Shown here piece by piece: positions 18,076 through 26,334 of a DNA stretch of 64,000 nt (position 1 is the stretch's first letter; every line of letters starts with the position of its first letter). The stretch covers positions 620,001 through 684,000 of the forward strand of contig NZ_CAADFC020000028.1 in the NCBI RefSeq assembly GCF_900696085.1, in the 5' to 3' direction. The notes under the pieces were generated by a model. The model had not been told where the DNA came from, made no database searches, and was given only the letters and a program-made list of their open reading frames with translations. Position numbers and translations under genes: made by a program. The stretch is from Bradyrhizobium ivorense. Lineage in GTDB: Bacteria > Pseudomonadota > Alphaproteobacteria > Rhizobiales > Xanthobacteraceae.

Positions 18076-18771
18076 ATGCCCACGATATCATCCAACAAGC
18101 CCTATCGCGTCGGCCGTTCCCGCACCGGCCTCGGCCTCTTCGCCACCAAGCCGATCAAGAAGGGTGACAAGATCATCCGCTATTTCGGCCCGATCCTGGA
18201 CTCGAAAAAGAAGGATGAGGACGAGATCGAGAACAAGTATCTGTTCGAGCTCACCAACCGCTGGACCATCGACGGCTCGATCCGCGAGAACATCGCCCGC
18301 TACATCAACCATTCGTGCCGGCCGAACGCGGAGTCCGACGTTCGCCCGCGCAAGCGCAAGGTGTTCATCCGCGCCATCAAGAACATCGAGCCGGGCGACG
18401 AGATCAACTACGACTACGGCACCGATTATTTCAAAGCCTATCTGAAGCCGATCGGCTGCAAGTGCGATTCCTGCGAGCGGAAGCGCAAGAAGCAGCGCGC
18501 CGAGGCGCGGGCAGAGCGGCAGCGGCTGAAGGAGAAGGCCGAGCGCAAGGCGCAGCGGAAGGCCGAGAAGCTCGCCAAGGAACGGGCCAAGGAGCGCGCC
18601 AAGGCACGGGCAAAGGCGAAGAGCAACGGTGCCAAAACCAATGGCGTCAAGACCAACGGCGTCAAGGCCAATGGCAAGATGCTGAACGGCAAGCACCTCA
18701 ACGGCTACAGCCTGACCAAGGCATCAGGCAAGGCTTCGAAGCGGGCGTCGGCGCGGACGCTGCACGCCTAA
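18076..18771 (+). CDS. SET-domain protein with a basic repeat tail
   Basis: A 231-residue protein. Residues 5-135 form a SET domain, the fold of lysine methyltransferases: YRVGRSRTGLGLFATKPIKKG at the start, the pseudoknot motifs RYINHSCRPNAE (Asn78-Cys81) and EPGDEINYDYG (Tyr112, Tyr114), and a post-SET CKCDSC (Cys128/130/133). Residues 136-200 are an Arg/Lys/Ala/Glu-rich coiled-coil-like tail, then about 30 residues with NG repeats (NGAKTNGVKTNGVKANG). Bacterial SET proteins may act on ribosomal, nucleoid or host proteins; the target here is unknown. The start is ATG 18076; an upstream TTG at 18037 is unlikely. Confidence 0.82.
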   Translation: MPTISSNKPYRVGRSRTGLGLFATKPIKKGDKIIRYFGPILDSKKKDEDEIENKYLFELTNRWTIDGSIRENIARYINHSCRPNAESDVRPRKRKVFIRAIKNIEPGDEINYDYGTDYFKAYLKPIGCKCDSCERKRKKQRAEARAERQRLKEKAERKAQRKAEKLAKERAKERAKARAKAKSNGAKTNGVKTNGVKANGKMLNGKHLNGYSLTKASGKASKRASARTLHA

Positions 18772-18836
18772 TCAAGCCCGATCTCGTCGGGCGGGCGTGG
18801 CGCCTTGCGCAGCCGAATTCCACGGATCGACCCCAG

Positions 18837-19268
18837 TCACAACGCTCGCGCCGGGCGCGCGGGCCGCGGCAGGTAGGCACATTCGGCGAGCGTCGTTCCG
18901 TCGAGCTCGCGCATGAACGCCTCGCGCGCCGCCGCGAGCCTTGCCTTGAGCCGGCAGCGCGGCAACAGCACGCAGTCGCCGCCATCGCTCCTGAAGCATT
19001 CGACCAGCGCGCTGTCGCCTTCCAGCGCGCGCACCACCGCGCCCAGCGTGATCGCCTCGGGCCGCCGCGCCAGCGCGAAACCGCCGCCGACACCGCGCTG
19101 GGTCGTGATGAAGCCGGCATCGGCGAGGTCGCGCACCACCTTGGCGAGGTGATTGCGGGAAATGCCGAACTCGGCCGCGATCTCGCTGGTGGCAAACGAT
19201 CGGTCCGGCTCGCCGGCCAGCCGCATCAGCGCGCGCAGGGCAAAATCGGTGAACGACGTCAGGCGCAT
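18837..19268 (-). CDS. Rrf2-family regulator, NsrR-like
   Basis: A 143-residue regulator. The winged helix (MRLTSFTDFALRALMRLAGE, ATSEIAAEFGISRNHLAKVV, and the wing QRGVGGGFALARRP) is followed by three cysteines at 91, 99 and 105, the place where NsrR and IscR hold an iron-sulfur cluster. NsrR proteins sense nitric oxide through that cluster. It is divergent from a truncated globin gene across a perfect palindrome of the NsrR 11-1-11 type, which supports the NO role. The start at 19268 was chosen over 19283 because the family begins with MRLT. Confidence 0.85.
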   Translation of the reverse strand: MRLTSFTDFALRALMRLAGEPDRSFATSEIAAEFGISRNHLAKVVRDLADAGFITTQRGVGGGFALARRPEAITLGAVVRALEGDSALVECFRSDGGDCVLLPRCRLKARLAAAREAFMRELDGTTLAECAYLPRPARPARAL

Positions 19269-19290
19269 GGTAGCCCCTCGCAATTCGAAC

Positions 19291-19340
19291 TTGGCGGATC
19301 TGCTATAGCGTGCTAAATAGGTATTTGAAATACCTATTTA
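19291..19340 (+). promoter_or_regulatory. NsrR-type operator over the globin promoter
   Basis: A perfect palindrome of 13-1-13 bases spans 19314-19340, with left arm TAAATAGGTATTT and centre G19327. Its core matches the NsrR layout of 11-1-11 with inner ATTT-N-AAAT. TTGGCG at 19291 and TAAATA at 19314 are 17 bases apart, so the palindrome covers the -10 of the globin gene. Confidence 0.78.
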
Positions 19341-19351
19341 TGGAGACCACG

Positions 19352-19813
19352 ATGGCGGAGGCAGAGCGCCGCGAGCAGATCACGGCCGGCATCATCGAGC
19401 GGACCGGCATCACCGAGGATGTCATCGAGCGCCTGGTGCACGGCTTCTACGCAAAAGTCCGCAGCGACCCGATCCTCGCGCCGGTGTTCGAGGCCAGGAT
19501 CAGCGATTGGGCGCCGCATCTGGCGCAAATGTGCGCGTTCTGGTCGTCGGTCGCGCTGATGACCGGGCGCTATCACGGCACGCCGATGGTCAAGCATATG
19601 AAGCTGCCGATCGACGCCGCTCATTTCGACCGCTGGCTCGCGCTGTTCGAGGCGACCGCGCAAGAGCTGTGCTCGCCGGTAGCTGCCACGCATTTCGTCG
19701 AGCGCGCCCGCCGCATCGCCTCAAGCCTCGAAATGGGCGTCGCCACCGGGCAGGGCGTGATGCTGGGCGTGGGCGAGAGGTTTCGGAGGAACGCGAGCGG
19801 GGCGACAGGGTAA
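19352..19813 (+). CDS. Group III truncated hemoglobin
   Basis: A 153-residue 2-on-2 globin of group III. The N-terminal helix region REQITAGIIERTGITEDVIERL leads to VHGFYAKVRSDPILAPVFE. The CD/E region is WAPHLAQMCAFWSSVALMTGRYHG, and the proximal heme His is probably His91 in the group III motif HFDRWLALFE. Such globins bind oxygen and NO, and some help detoxify reactive nitrogen. GGAG lies 7 bases before ATG 19352, so that start is preferred over ATG 19340. Divergent from the NsrR-like regulator. Confidence 0.88.
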   Translation: MAEAERREQITAGIIERTGITEDVIERLVHGFYAKVRSDPILAPVFEARISDWAPHLAQMCAFWSSVALMTGRYHGTPMVKHMKLPIDAAHFDRWLALFEATAQELCSPVAATHFVERARRIASSLEMGVATGQGVMLGVGERFRRNASGATG

Positions 19814-19824
19814 TGCTCTATCCC

Positions 19825-19943
19825 CGTCATTGCGAGGAGCCAACGGGTCGCGCGAACGCGCGCCCGATGACAGGCTCCGCGACGAAGCAATCCATCTCTC
19901 CCCGAGTCGAGGAATGGATTGCTTCGCTTCGCTCGCAATGACG
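19825..19943. repeat. Palindromic repeat family A, copy 3
   Basis: CGTCATTGCGAGGAGCCAAC to GCTTCGCTCGCAATGACG, with a longer loop (about 30 bases more) than the copies at 4494 and 56669. It lies between convergent gene ends. Confidence 0.85.
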
Positions 19944-19954
19944 TTGTGAGAGCG

Positions 19955-20353
19955 TTACGCCGTCACCACACCCTCGCTCCGGCGCATGCCGGCATATTGC
20001 AGCTCGGCCAACACGCCGGTGGCGATCGCCTGCGCCATGATCACGATGATGCCGAGCAGATTCGGCGACACCGCGCCCGAGAACAGCAGTGCGATGCTGG
20101 CAAGCGTCCAGGCCGCGTTGCCCACGATCACGAGCAGCACCAGCGGCTTCGGCACCGCGGCGCGCGCGCCGAGCCAGCCGACCAGCGCGGCGTAGGCAAC
20201 CAGGAACAGGCCGGTCTCGCGCAACAGCGCCTCCGGCAGGTTGAGGAACGATGCCAGCGGGCCGGCGTCGAGCACCATGGCAGCAGCGGACACGCCGCTG
20301 AAGACAGCGTCGGCAATGAAAGCGCGGCGCAGCAGCTGGGATGAGTGGATCAT
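19955..20353 (-). CDS. Small four-helix membrane protein
   Basis: A 132-residue protein with four hydrophobic segments (about residues 12-30, 48-66, 75-95 and 100-120). It is second in a minus-strand pair with the 72-residue gene, 26 bases downstream of it. GGAG precedes the start at 20353. I recognise no named family. A related arrangement, small membrane genes beside an MmyB-type XRE regulator, is suggested by the dead copy at 27931-28112. Confidence 0.6.
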   Translation of the reverse strand: MIHSSQLLRRAFIADAVFSGVSAAAMVLDAGPLASFLNLPEALLRETGLFLVAYAALVGWLGARAAVPKPLVLLVIVGNAAWTLASIALLFSGAVSPNLLGIIVIMAQAIATGVLAELQYAGMRRSEGVVTA

Positions 20354-20379
20354 GGCAGGGTCTCCTAGGGGATGGGTTG

Positions 20380-20598
20380 TCAGCGGAACCAGGACTGCAG
20401 CAGGCGCTGCAGGCGGAGCGGACACAGTGCCCGGCCGACCCGCATCTCCACCGCGTAGACCTGCGCGAACACGAACACGCTGGTCGCGTGCACGAGCGGC
20501 TGGGGCATGTTCAGCGAACGTGCGACCAGCCAGGTGGCCAGATGGGTCAGCCACGGGATCAGGACGGCGAAGCTTCGGACGAGGGTCAGCATCAGCAT
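20380..20598 (-). CDS. 72-residue membrane protein with a dead copy elsewhere
   Basis: Two hydrophobic segments (VLIPWLTHLATWLVARSL and a shorter VHATSVFVFAQVYAV) and a basic end (LRLQRLLQSWFR). AGGAG lies exactly six bases before ATG 20598; the in-frame ATG at 20604 has its site too close, so 20598 is preferred. The region 20413-20662, covering most of this gene and its upstream sequence, is duplicated at 27931-28112, where the gene is frameshifted and has lost its start. That supports this being a real gene. Function unknown. Confidence 0.6.
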   Translation of the reverse strand: MLMLTLVRSFAVLIPWLTHLATWLVARSLNMPQPLVHATSVFVFAQVYAVEMRVGRALCPLRLQRLLQSWFR

Positions 20599-20647
20599 GG
20601 TCATCTCCTGTGCCGCTGAAGATGACCGGCCGCGCGCACCAATTCGA

Positions 20648-20662
20648 TTACCTCAGGCGTAA
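20648..20662. promoter_or_regulatory. Near-palindrome upstream of the small membrane operon
   Basis: TTACCTCAGGCGTAA, with a TTAC/GTAA outer match, lies 50 bases before the ATG at 20598. The identical 15 bases occur at 28097-28111, upstream of an MmyB-type XRE gene. It may be that regulator's binding site (inference). Confidence 0.45.
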
Positions 20663-20735
20663 GAAAAAGCGCCCCGAGCAGGCCCGGTTGCAACAGCGCG
20701 CCACTCTGTGACCGTTCCGTGCCGCCCGCTACGGT

Positions 20736-22043
20736 TCAATTCTTTCCGACAACCAGTTTAAGCGCGGCGGCAATTCCTGTCGCGATGACGAGGATCACGG
20801 TCATGCCGATCATGCCGGCGTTGAAGGAGCCTGTCGCGTCCTTGAGGAAGCCGACCATGTAGGGGCCGACGAAGCCGCCGAATGCGCCGACGGAGTTGAT
20901 GAACGCGATGCCTCCGGCGGCCGCGGCTCCGGTCAGGAAGCTTTGCGGGATCGTATAGAACACCGTTCGCGCCGAGATCGTGCCCACCAGCGCCAGCGTC
21001 AGGCAGGCCAGCGCCGGAACCAGCGAGGTGAACGCGACGGAGAGCGCAAGGCCCAGCGCGCCGAGGATCAGCGCGGCCATGAGGTTGTAGATCTTCTGCC
21101 CGTTCCGATCGACCAGGCGCGCCCATAGCAGCATGCCGATTGTCGCGAACAGGTACGGAACGGCCGAAAGCCACCCGACTTCCATGTTGGAGAGCCCATG
21201 GCCCTTGAGAATCAGAGGCAGCCAGATGCCGATGCCGTAGGAGCCGATCGTGAAGGCGAAGGTGATCGCGGTGAGCATCAGCACCCGGGTGTCCTTCATG
21301 GCGGCCCACAGGTCCTTCTTGGGCTTGTCATGCTTGTCGCCGGCAAGCGCGGACAGCAGCGCATGGCGCTCCGGTGGCGTGAGCCACCGGGCCTGCTCCG
21401 GGGTGTCAGCGAGCAGGACGAGACAGAGAACCCCGAGCACGCAGGCCGGAAGGCCTTCGATCAGAAACATCCATTGCCAGCCAGCGAGTCCCCAGAAGCC
21501 GTCCATCCCGAGCAGGGCGGCCGAGATCGGACCGCCGAGCAGCGAGGAGAGCGGCGTCGCGGCCATGAACAGGGCCAGCACGCTGGTGCGGTGCCTTTCG
21601 GGAAACCAGATCGAGATGTACCAGATCACGCCGGGGAAGAATCCGGCCTCGAAAACACCGAGGAGGAAACGGATCAGGTAGAAGCTGTACGGTCCCGTCG
21701 CGAATGCGGTCGCCGCGGCGGCGACCCCCCAGGTGATCATGATGCGGGCCAGCCAGCGCCGCGCGCCGAACCGGTACATCATCATGTTGCTGGGAACCTC
21801 CAGCAGGCAGTAGCTGAAGAACAGGATGCCGGCGCCCCAGCCGAATTGCGTGGCGCTGAGGCCAATGTCCTTGTTCATTTGCAGCGCAGCAAAGCCGACG
21901 CTGGTGCGGTCGAGGTAGTTGAAGAGATAGGCGAGGCCGAGAAGCGGGACCAGGCGCCAGGTATTCTTGGAAATGGCGCGTGCGACGAGCCCGGCATCCG
22001 GGCTGCCTTCCGTCAACGATCCGTTGGCCGTGATCTCGGTCAT
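20736..22043 (-). CDS. MFS transporter, anion:cation symporter type
   Basis: A 435-residue carrier with 12 likely membrane helices. It reads like the ACS family of the major facilitator superfamily, whose members import organic anions such as tartrate, galactarate, phthalate or hydroxyphenylacetate: RLVPLLGLAYLFNYLDRTSV in helix 1, FGAGILFF-type helix 2, RFLLGVFEAGFFPGVIWYIS in helix 4 and SFLTGAAAAGGIAFINSVGAFGGF in helix 10-11. It is divergent from the LysR gene, so that regulator probably controls it together with the nearby CoA-transferase operon. Confidence 0.88.
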   Translation of the reverse strand: MTEITANGSLTEGSPDAGLVARAISKNTWRLVPLLGLAYLFNYLDRTSVGFAALQMNKDIGLSATQFGWGAGILFFSYCLLEVPSNMMMYRFGARRWLARIMITWGVAAAATAFATGPYSFYLIRFLLGVFEAGFFPGVIWYISIWFPERHRTSVLALFMAATPLSSLLGGPISAALLGMDGFWGLAGWQWMFLIEGLPACVLGVLCLVLLADTPEQARWLTPPERHALLSALAGDKHDKPKKDLWAAMKDTRVLMLTAITFAFTIGSYGIGIWLPLILKGHGLSNMEVGWLSAVPYLFATIGMLLWARLVDRNGQKIYNLMAALILGALGLALSVAFTSLVPALACLTLALVGTISARTVFYTIPQSFLTGAAAAGGIAFINSVGAFGGFVGPYMVGFLKDATGSFNAGMIGMTVILVIATGIAAALKLVVGKN

Positions 22044-22174
22044 ACGCCGATCCTCCCCTTGCTTTTTGGCCGGTTTCCGCGACGGGTTCCGGCTGTGTTA
22101 GGTTCAGACATGCCAGACCGGATGGACAACGGTCCAATCGCTAATGTTCAAGAACCGATAACCGGGAGGAAGAA

Positions 22175-23173
22175 GTGGACCTTCGCGACCTCACTTATTT
22201 CGAGGTGATTGCCGATCTGGGGCATATGGGCCGGGCCGCCGACAAGCTTGGCCGCACCCAGCCCGCCCTGACCAAATGCATCCAGCGTCTCGAGGAAGCG
22301 GTGGGGGCGGATCTGTTCGAACGGACGGGGCGCGGGATCGCTCTCACGCGTGTCGGCGAGGTGCTGTTGGCGCGCGCGCGGCGCATGCGCGAGGCGATGG
22401 AGGAATCGCTGCGCGAGGTCACCGATTTTGCCGCCGGCACCGCCGGCCGGGTCGGCATCGGCTGCGGCGCGACGATGGGCGAGTACCTGCTGCCCCAGAT
22501 CTGCCGCGCCATCATCGCCGACGCGCCCGGCCTTGCGATCGAGGTGCAGATCGGAATGAGCGGCGTCGTCAGGGCGGCGCTTCGCGAGCGGACCCTCGAC
22601 CTTGCGATCGGCCCGATCCTGCCGTCCGACGAGCAGGAGTTCACTCACGAGGTCTTCGGCATCGACGACGTCGTCGTGGTCGCGGCCAAGGACCATCCGC
22701 TTTGCGGCCGGCGGCTCGCCATCGAGGATCTGGTCGCTTCGAAATGGGTGCTGCCGGCCCGCACCGTCGCGATGCGCCAGTGGCTCGACAATGTCTTCGA
22801 GGCGCACGGCCTGCCGCCGCCCAATGTCCAGATCGAGACCAATTCGATCACGACGTTGCCGAAGCTGATTGCCGATACGGCGCTGCTCAGCTTCACGTCG
22901 ACGCGCAACCTGCATCCGCTTCGATTGGGCAGCCAGCTCGACCGGCTGATGATCGACACCACCACGATGCGGCGGCCGCTCGGCTTCGTCACCCGCCGCG
23001 ACGGCTATTTGTCGCCCGCCGCGCAGCGGGTCGTTGGCCTGCTCAAAGCCAGGGGGCGCGATTTCTTCGAACAGGTCGCGCTGCCGGGCATGACGGATGG
23101 CGCGGCAGCCATGCCCTCCATCGTGGTCAACCGGGCAGAGCGAGCGCATAAACGCGCGCGGCAGTCCCACTGA
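22175..23173 (+). CDS. LysR-family regulator
   Basis: A 332-residue regulator. The HTH (DLRDLTYFEVIADLGHMGRA, TQPALTKCIQRLEEAVGADL) is followed by an effector domain (GRVGIGCGATMGEYLLPQIC ... DLAIGPILPSDEQEF). GGGAGGA precedes the GTG start at 22175. The C-terminal about 30 residues (AAMPSIVVNRAERAHKRARQ) are unusual, and its last 47 bases overlap the end of the convergent amidohydrolase. It sits between the MFS carrier and the catabolic operon and is their likely activator. Confidence 0.88.
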   Translation: MDLRDLTYFEVIADLGHMGRAADKLGRTQPALTKCIQRLEEAVGADLFERTGRGIALTRVGEVLLARARRMREAMEESLREVTDFAAGTAGRVGIGCGATMGEYLLPQICRAIIADAPGLAIEVQIGMSGVVRAALRERTLDLAIGPILPSDEQEFTHEVFGIDDVVVVAAKDHPLCGRRLAIEDLVASKWVLPARTVAMRQWLDNVFEAHGLPPPNVQIETNSITTLPKLIADTALLSFTSTRNLHPLRLGSQLDRLMIDTTTMRRPLGFVTRRDGYLSPAAQRVVGLLKARGRDFFEQVALPGMTDGAAAMPSIVVNRAERAHKRARQSH

Positions 23174-24176
23174 ACAGGTTCATGCGGTCGCTGGTGCTGG
23201 CGTGGCGCGTCAGGCGCTTGAACGCGTTCCACACCGAGCCGTAGCCATAGGACCCCTTGTCGACCGGAAAATTGCTCTCGAACATGCAGCGCTGCGTGCC
23301 GAAGGCCTCGATGCAAAGCTCGATGTAGGGACGCCAGGCCGCGGCGAGGACTGCCGATGGCGGCGGGACGTCCCGCGTCTCGAAGCCGAATCCGTTGATG
23401 CGCATGCCGAGACCGCCGAGCTTGATGCAGACATTCTCGCACCGCGCGAGAGCGCGGATCGCGCGCGACCATTCCGCGAAGATGTCGTCGCGCCGATCCC
23501 GGTAGGCGCCGATCCCAACGATTCCGCCGAGATGATCGAGCACGATCGTCGTCTGCGGGAATGCGCGGGCGAGTTCGGTCAGCTCGCCGATTTGCGGGTG
23601 GAACAGCCAGGCGTCGAACACGAGTCCCAATGGCGCCAGCCGCGCAAAGCCGGCGCGAAACGCGCCGTCGCCGAGCAGGCCGGGCGGGCCGGCGCTCAGC
23701 GGATTCATCAAGCTTCGGTCGGCATCCCACACGGTGATGTGCCGGATGCCGCGGAAGCGGCCGGGCGCGGCGGCGATGTGGGCCTCTAGCACCGGCGCCA
23801 CCGCGTCGCCGAGACGCAGATCGGCATGACCGACGATCCCGGCGCAGAGGCGCCGCGGGCCGTAATGGCCGCTCGCGCTCATCGCCCCGACACCATTGAC
23901 GAACTCGGTCTCGCCGACGACGCGCATCGCGGCCGGCCCGTCGGAGCGGTACATCGCTTGGCACTGCATGAAGACGCTCGCGGTGACGTGATGGCCGCTG
24001 GCGTCGATATCGGCGCGATACTCGTCGAACAGGTATCGCCAGTTCGGCCGGTCCCAGAGATGATGATGGGCATCGATGATCGGCAGCTCGGGATCGAGTG
24101 CCGCTTCGACGCCGCGCGCCAGCCAGTCCGGCCGCACGGCGAGATAGTTGCCAGCGCTCGCGGCTTGGGACGTCAC
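23127..24176 (-). CDS. Amidohydrolase family protein (lactonase-like)
   Basis: A 349-residue protein of the Amidohydro_2 group: DAHHHLW (His37-39) on strand one, FRGIRHITVWDAD, VLDHLGG and the late FESNFPVDK. Relatives include 2-pyrone-4,6-dicarboxylate lactonase and other enzymes that open lactones. It starts with GTG 24176, overlapping the stop of the lyase gene by four bases (GTGA), and is the last gene of the CoA-transferase operon. It could hydrolyse a lactone form of the substrate before CoA transfer (inference). Confidence 0.82.
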   Translation of the reverse strand: MTSQAASAGNYLAVRPDWLARGVEAALDPELPIIDAHHHLWDRPNWRYLFDEYRADIDASGHHVTASVFMQCQAMYRSDGPAAMRVVGETEFVNGVGAMSASGHYGPRRLCAGIVGHADLRLGDAVAPVLEAHIAAAPGRFRGIRHITVWDADRSLMNPLSAGPPGLLGDGAFRAGFARLAPLGLVFDAWLFHPQIGELTELARAFPQTTIVLDHLGGIVGIGAYRDRRDDIFAEWSRAIRALARCENVCIKLGGLGMRINGFGFETRDVPPPSAVLAAAWRPYIELCIEAFGTQRCMFESNFPVDKGSYGYGSVWNAFKRLTRHASTSDRMNLFSGTAARVYALALPG

Positions 24177-25003
24177 TTGGCGAAATCCCGCGGCGCGGGG
24201 CCGCTGTAGCGATAGGGGATGCCCGGCGGCATCGGGCCCTTGATCCGGCCGCCCTGCTGCGATTGCTCCCACGCATGGGCCAGGATGCCGACCGAGCGCG
24301 AGAGAATGAATAGGCCGCGTCCCAGCGCCGGCGCAAAGCCCAGCTCCGAATAGATCACGGCGGTGGCGCCGTCGATGTTCATCGGGATCTTGCGGCCCTT
24401 GCGCTCTTCCATCACCTGTTCGATGCCGCGGCCGATCTCGGCGAAGCGACCGGAGACCACGCCGTTGTTGCGCGCCGCGTCGACGAGCGCGAGCAGCCGG
24501 GGCGAGCGGGGATCGATCGGGTGAAAGCGGTGCCCGAACCCCGGCACGATCTTGCCGTGCGCGGCGATGAAAGCGTCGAGGCCCTGCTCGACGGCGGTCT
24601 TCAGCGCGATGCCCGCATCCTGACCGCGCGCGATGTCGGCGTACAGCTCCATGCATTGCTCGCCGGCGCCGCCGTGAATGTCGTCGAGCACGTTGATGGC
24701 CGAAGCCATCGCGCCATTGAGGGGAAGGCCGCAGGTCACGGCCATCCGTCCGATCGCGATCGACGGCGCCTGCGGACCGTGGTCGACGGCCGCGACCAGC
24801 GCGGCCTCCAGCAGCGCGCCCTGCTCGGCGCTTGGCAGATCGCCCTTCAGCATCAGCCATATCATTTGCGGGAACGACACAACGCCGATCAGTTGCTCGA
24901 TCGGGAAGCCGCGGAAGCGGATCACGCCCGGCTTCATGTCGATGATGTCGGTGGACCACCATTGGGTGGCCTTGTGCAACAGCTCTGTGGCTTGATCGGT
25001 CAT
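24173..25003 (-). CDS. Short citrate-synthase-like lyase (citryl-CoA lyase type)
   Basis: A 276-residue protein of the citrate synthase fold but much shorter than the 430-residue synthase, as in citryl-CoA lyases. The three catalytic residues are kept: His110 (DDIHGGAGEQ), His158 (VPGFGHRFHPIDPR) and Asp211 (PMNIDGATA). Such enzymes split an acyl-CoA into acetyl-CoA and an oxo acid, or run the reverse aldol. It lies between a class III CoA-transferase and a lactonase-like amidohydrolase, so cleavage of a CoA-activated citrate-like acid is the best guess. Confidence 0.82.
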   Translation of the reverse strand: MTDQATELLHKATQWWSTDIIDMKPGVIRFRGFPIEQLIGVVSFPQMIWLMLKGDLPSAEQGALLEAALVAAVDHGPQAPSIAIGRMAVTCGLPLNGAMASAINVLDDIHGGAGEQCMELYADIARGQDAGIALKTAVEQGLDAFIAAHGKIVPGFGHRFHPIDPRSPRLLALVDAARNNGVVSGRFAEIGRGIEQVMEERKGRKIPMNIDGATAVIYSELGFAPALGRGLFILSRSVGILAHAWEQSQQGGRIKGPMPPGIPYRYSGPAPRDFAK

Positions 25004-25025
25004 GGCATCCGTCCTCGATTGTCCG

Positions 25026-26303
25026 TCAGGTGCTTGAGGTCTCGGCCCGCGCCTTCAGGTCCGGCATCTTGACGGTCTCCTTCACCGTCGGCCGGTTGTC
25101 GAAGGCGACGACGCCGCGCGCGCCGAGGGCCTCGATCTCGCCTTCGGCGAAGCCGAGTCGTCGGAGCCATTTCTCGGTGTGCTGGCCGAGGCTGGGTGGC
25201 GGCAGGGGCTCCGGATAATCGCTCTCGAGCCGGAAGCCCGGGCGGGTGACGCGCATCGTCTGGCCCCCCGTCACCGTCGCGTTCAGGCTTTCGACGAATT
25301 TGCGGCCGGTGATCTGCGCCTCGTTCAGCACCTGCGGCACGCTCAGAACGCATCCCGCCGGAACGCCCTTGGCGTTGAACAGCGTCTCCCATTCGGCGGC
25401 GGATTTGGCGGCGAGGGCGGCCTCGAGCTCGCGCTTCAGCGCGACGCGGTAATCCTTGCGCGACTGCCGCTCTCGAAACAGCGGATCGGTCTTCAGCTCC
25501 GGCCGTCCGACGATGTCGCAAAGCGCTTCGAACTGCTTCTGTTCGTTGGCCGCGATGTTGAGCGGTCCGCAGCCCGTCGCGAACGTGCCGGATGGAGCCG
25601 CCGTGAAATTCTCGTTGCCGATCGGCTGCGGATCGACATTGCCGTTGAGGTGGTTGGAAACGACCCAGCCCATCGCGGCCAGGGTCGATTCGAGCAACGA
25701 GACGTCGATCTGCCGGCCGCGCCCGGTCTGCCGCTGCTCGACGAGGGCGGCCGCGATCGCAAACGATGCGGTGAGGCCCGCGATCGTGTCGGCGATCGGA
25801 AAGCCGGTCCGCAGCGGCGCGCTTTCGGCATCGCCCGTGACGCTCATGACGCCAGAAAGGCCCTGAACGATCTGGTCGTAAGCGGGCCGGCCCGCCCAGG
25901 GGCCGTCCTGTCCGAAGCCCGAGATCGCGCAATAGACGATGCGCGGATTGCGCTTGGCCAGCACCTCGTAGCCGAGCCCCAGCCGTTCCATGACTTTCGG
26001 GCGGAAATTCTCCAGCACCACGTCGGCGGTCTCGACGAGGCGCAGGAAGATCTCCTTGCCTTCGTCGGCCTTGAAGTCGATCGCGACGGATTGCTTGTCC
26101 GCGTTCACCGCGACGAACGACAGGCCCATGAGGTTCTTCGCCATCGCCGGATCGGCGCCGAGCCGGCGCGCGAGGTCGCCGCCCTTGGGATTCTCGATCT
26201 TGATGACCTCGGCGCCGAGCCGCGCGAGCTGATAGCCGCAGAAGGGACCGGCCAGCACGTTGGACAGGTCGAGGATGCGAATGCCGGCGAGGGGCAATGT
26301 CAT
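25026..26303 (-). CDS. CaiB/BaiF (class III) CoA-transferase
   Basis: A 425-residue enzyme that moves CoA between carboxylic acids. The family start (PLAGIRILDLSNVLAGPFCG), the CoA-site segment GAEVIKIENPKGGD and the catalytic Asp143 in RPAYDQIVQGLSG are present, with the small C-terminal domain typical of the family (QFEALCDIVGRPEL, WETLFNAKGVPAG). GGAG precedes ATG 26303. It is 22 bases upstream of the lyase gene. In this operon it would activate the imported acid with succinyl-CoA or acetyl-CoA (inference). Confidence 0.88.
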   Translation of the reverse strand: MTLPLAGIRILDLSNVLAGPFCGYQLARLGAEVIKIENPKGGDLARRLGADPAMAKNLMGLSFVAVNADKQSVAIDFKADEGKEIFLRLVETADVVLENFRPKVMERLGLGYEVLAKRNPRIVYCAISGFGQDGPWAGRPAYDQIVQGLSGVMSVTGDAESAPLRTGFPIADTIAGLTASFAIAAALVEQRQTGRGRQIDVSLLESTLAAMGWVVSNHLNGNVDPQPIGNENFTAAPSGTFATGCGPLNIAANEQKQFEALCDIVGRPELKTDPLFRERQSRKDYRVALKRELEAALAAKSAAEWETLFNAKGVPAGCVLSVPQVLNEAQITGRKFVESLNATVTGGQTMRVTRPGFRLESDYPEPLPPPSLGQHTEKWLRRLGFAEGEIEALGARGVVAFDNRPTVKETVKMPDLKARAETSST

Positions 26304-26334
26304 GTGGTGTTCTCCGGATGACGTGTGCGTGAGA

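Noticed and set aside
22044..22174. LysR binding site (T-N11-A) between MFS and LysR genes
   Set aside because: Several weak candidates exist and none stands out as a good palindrome.
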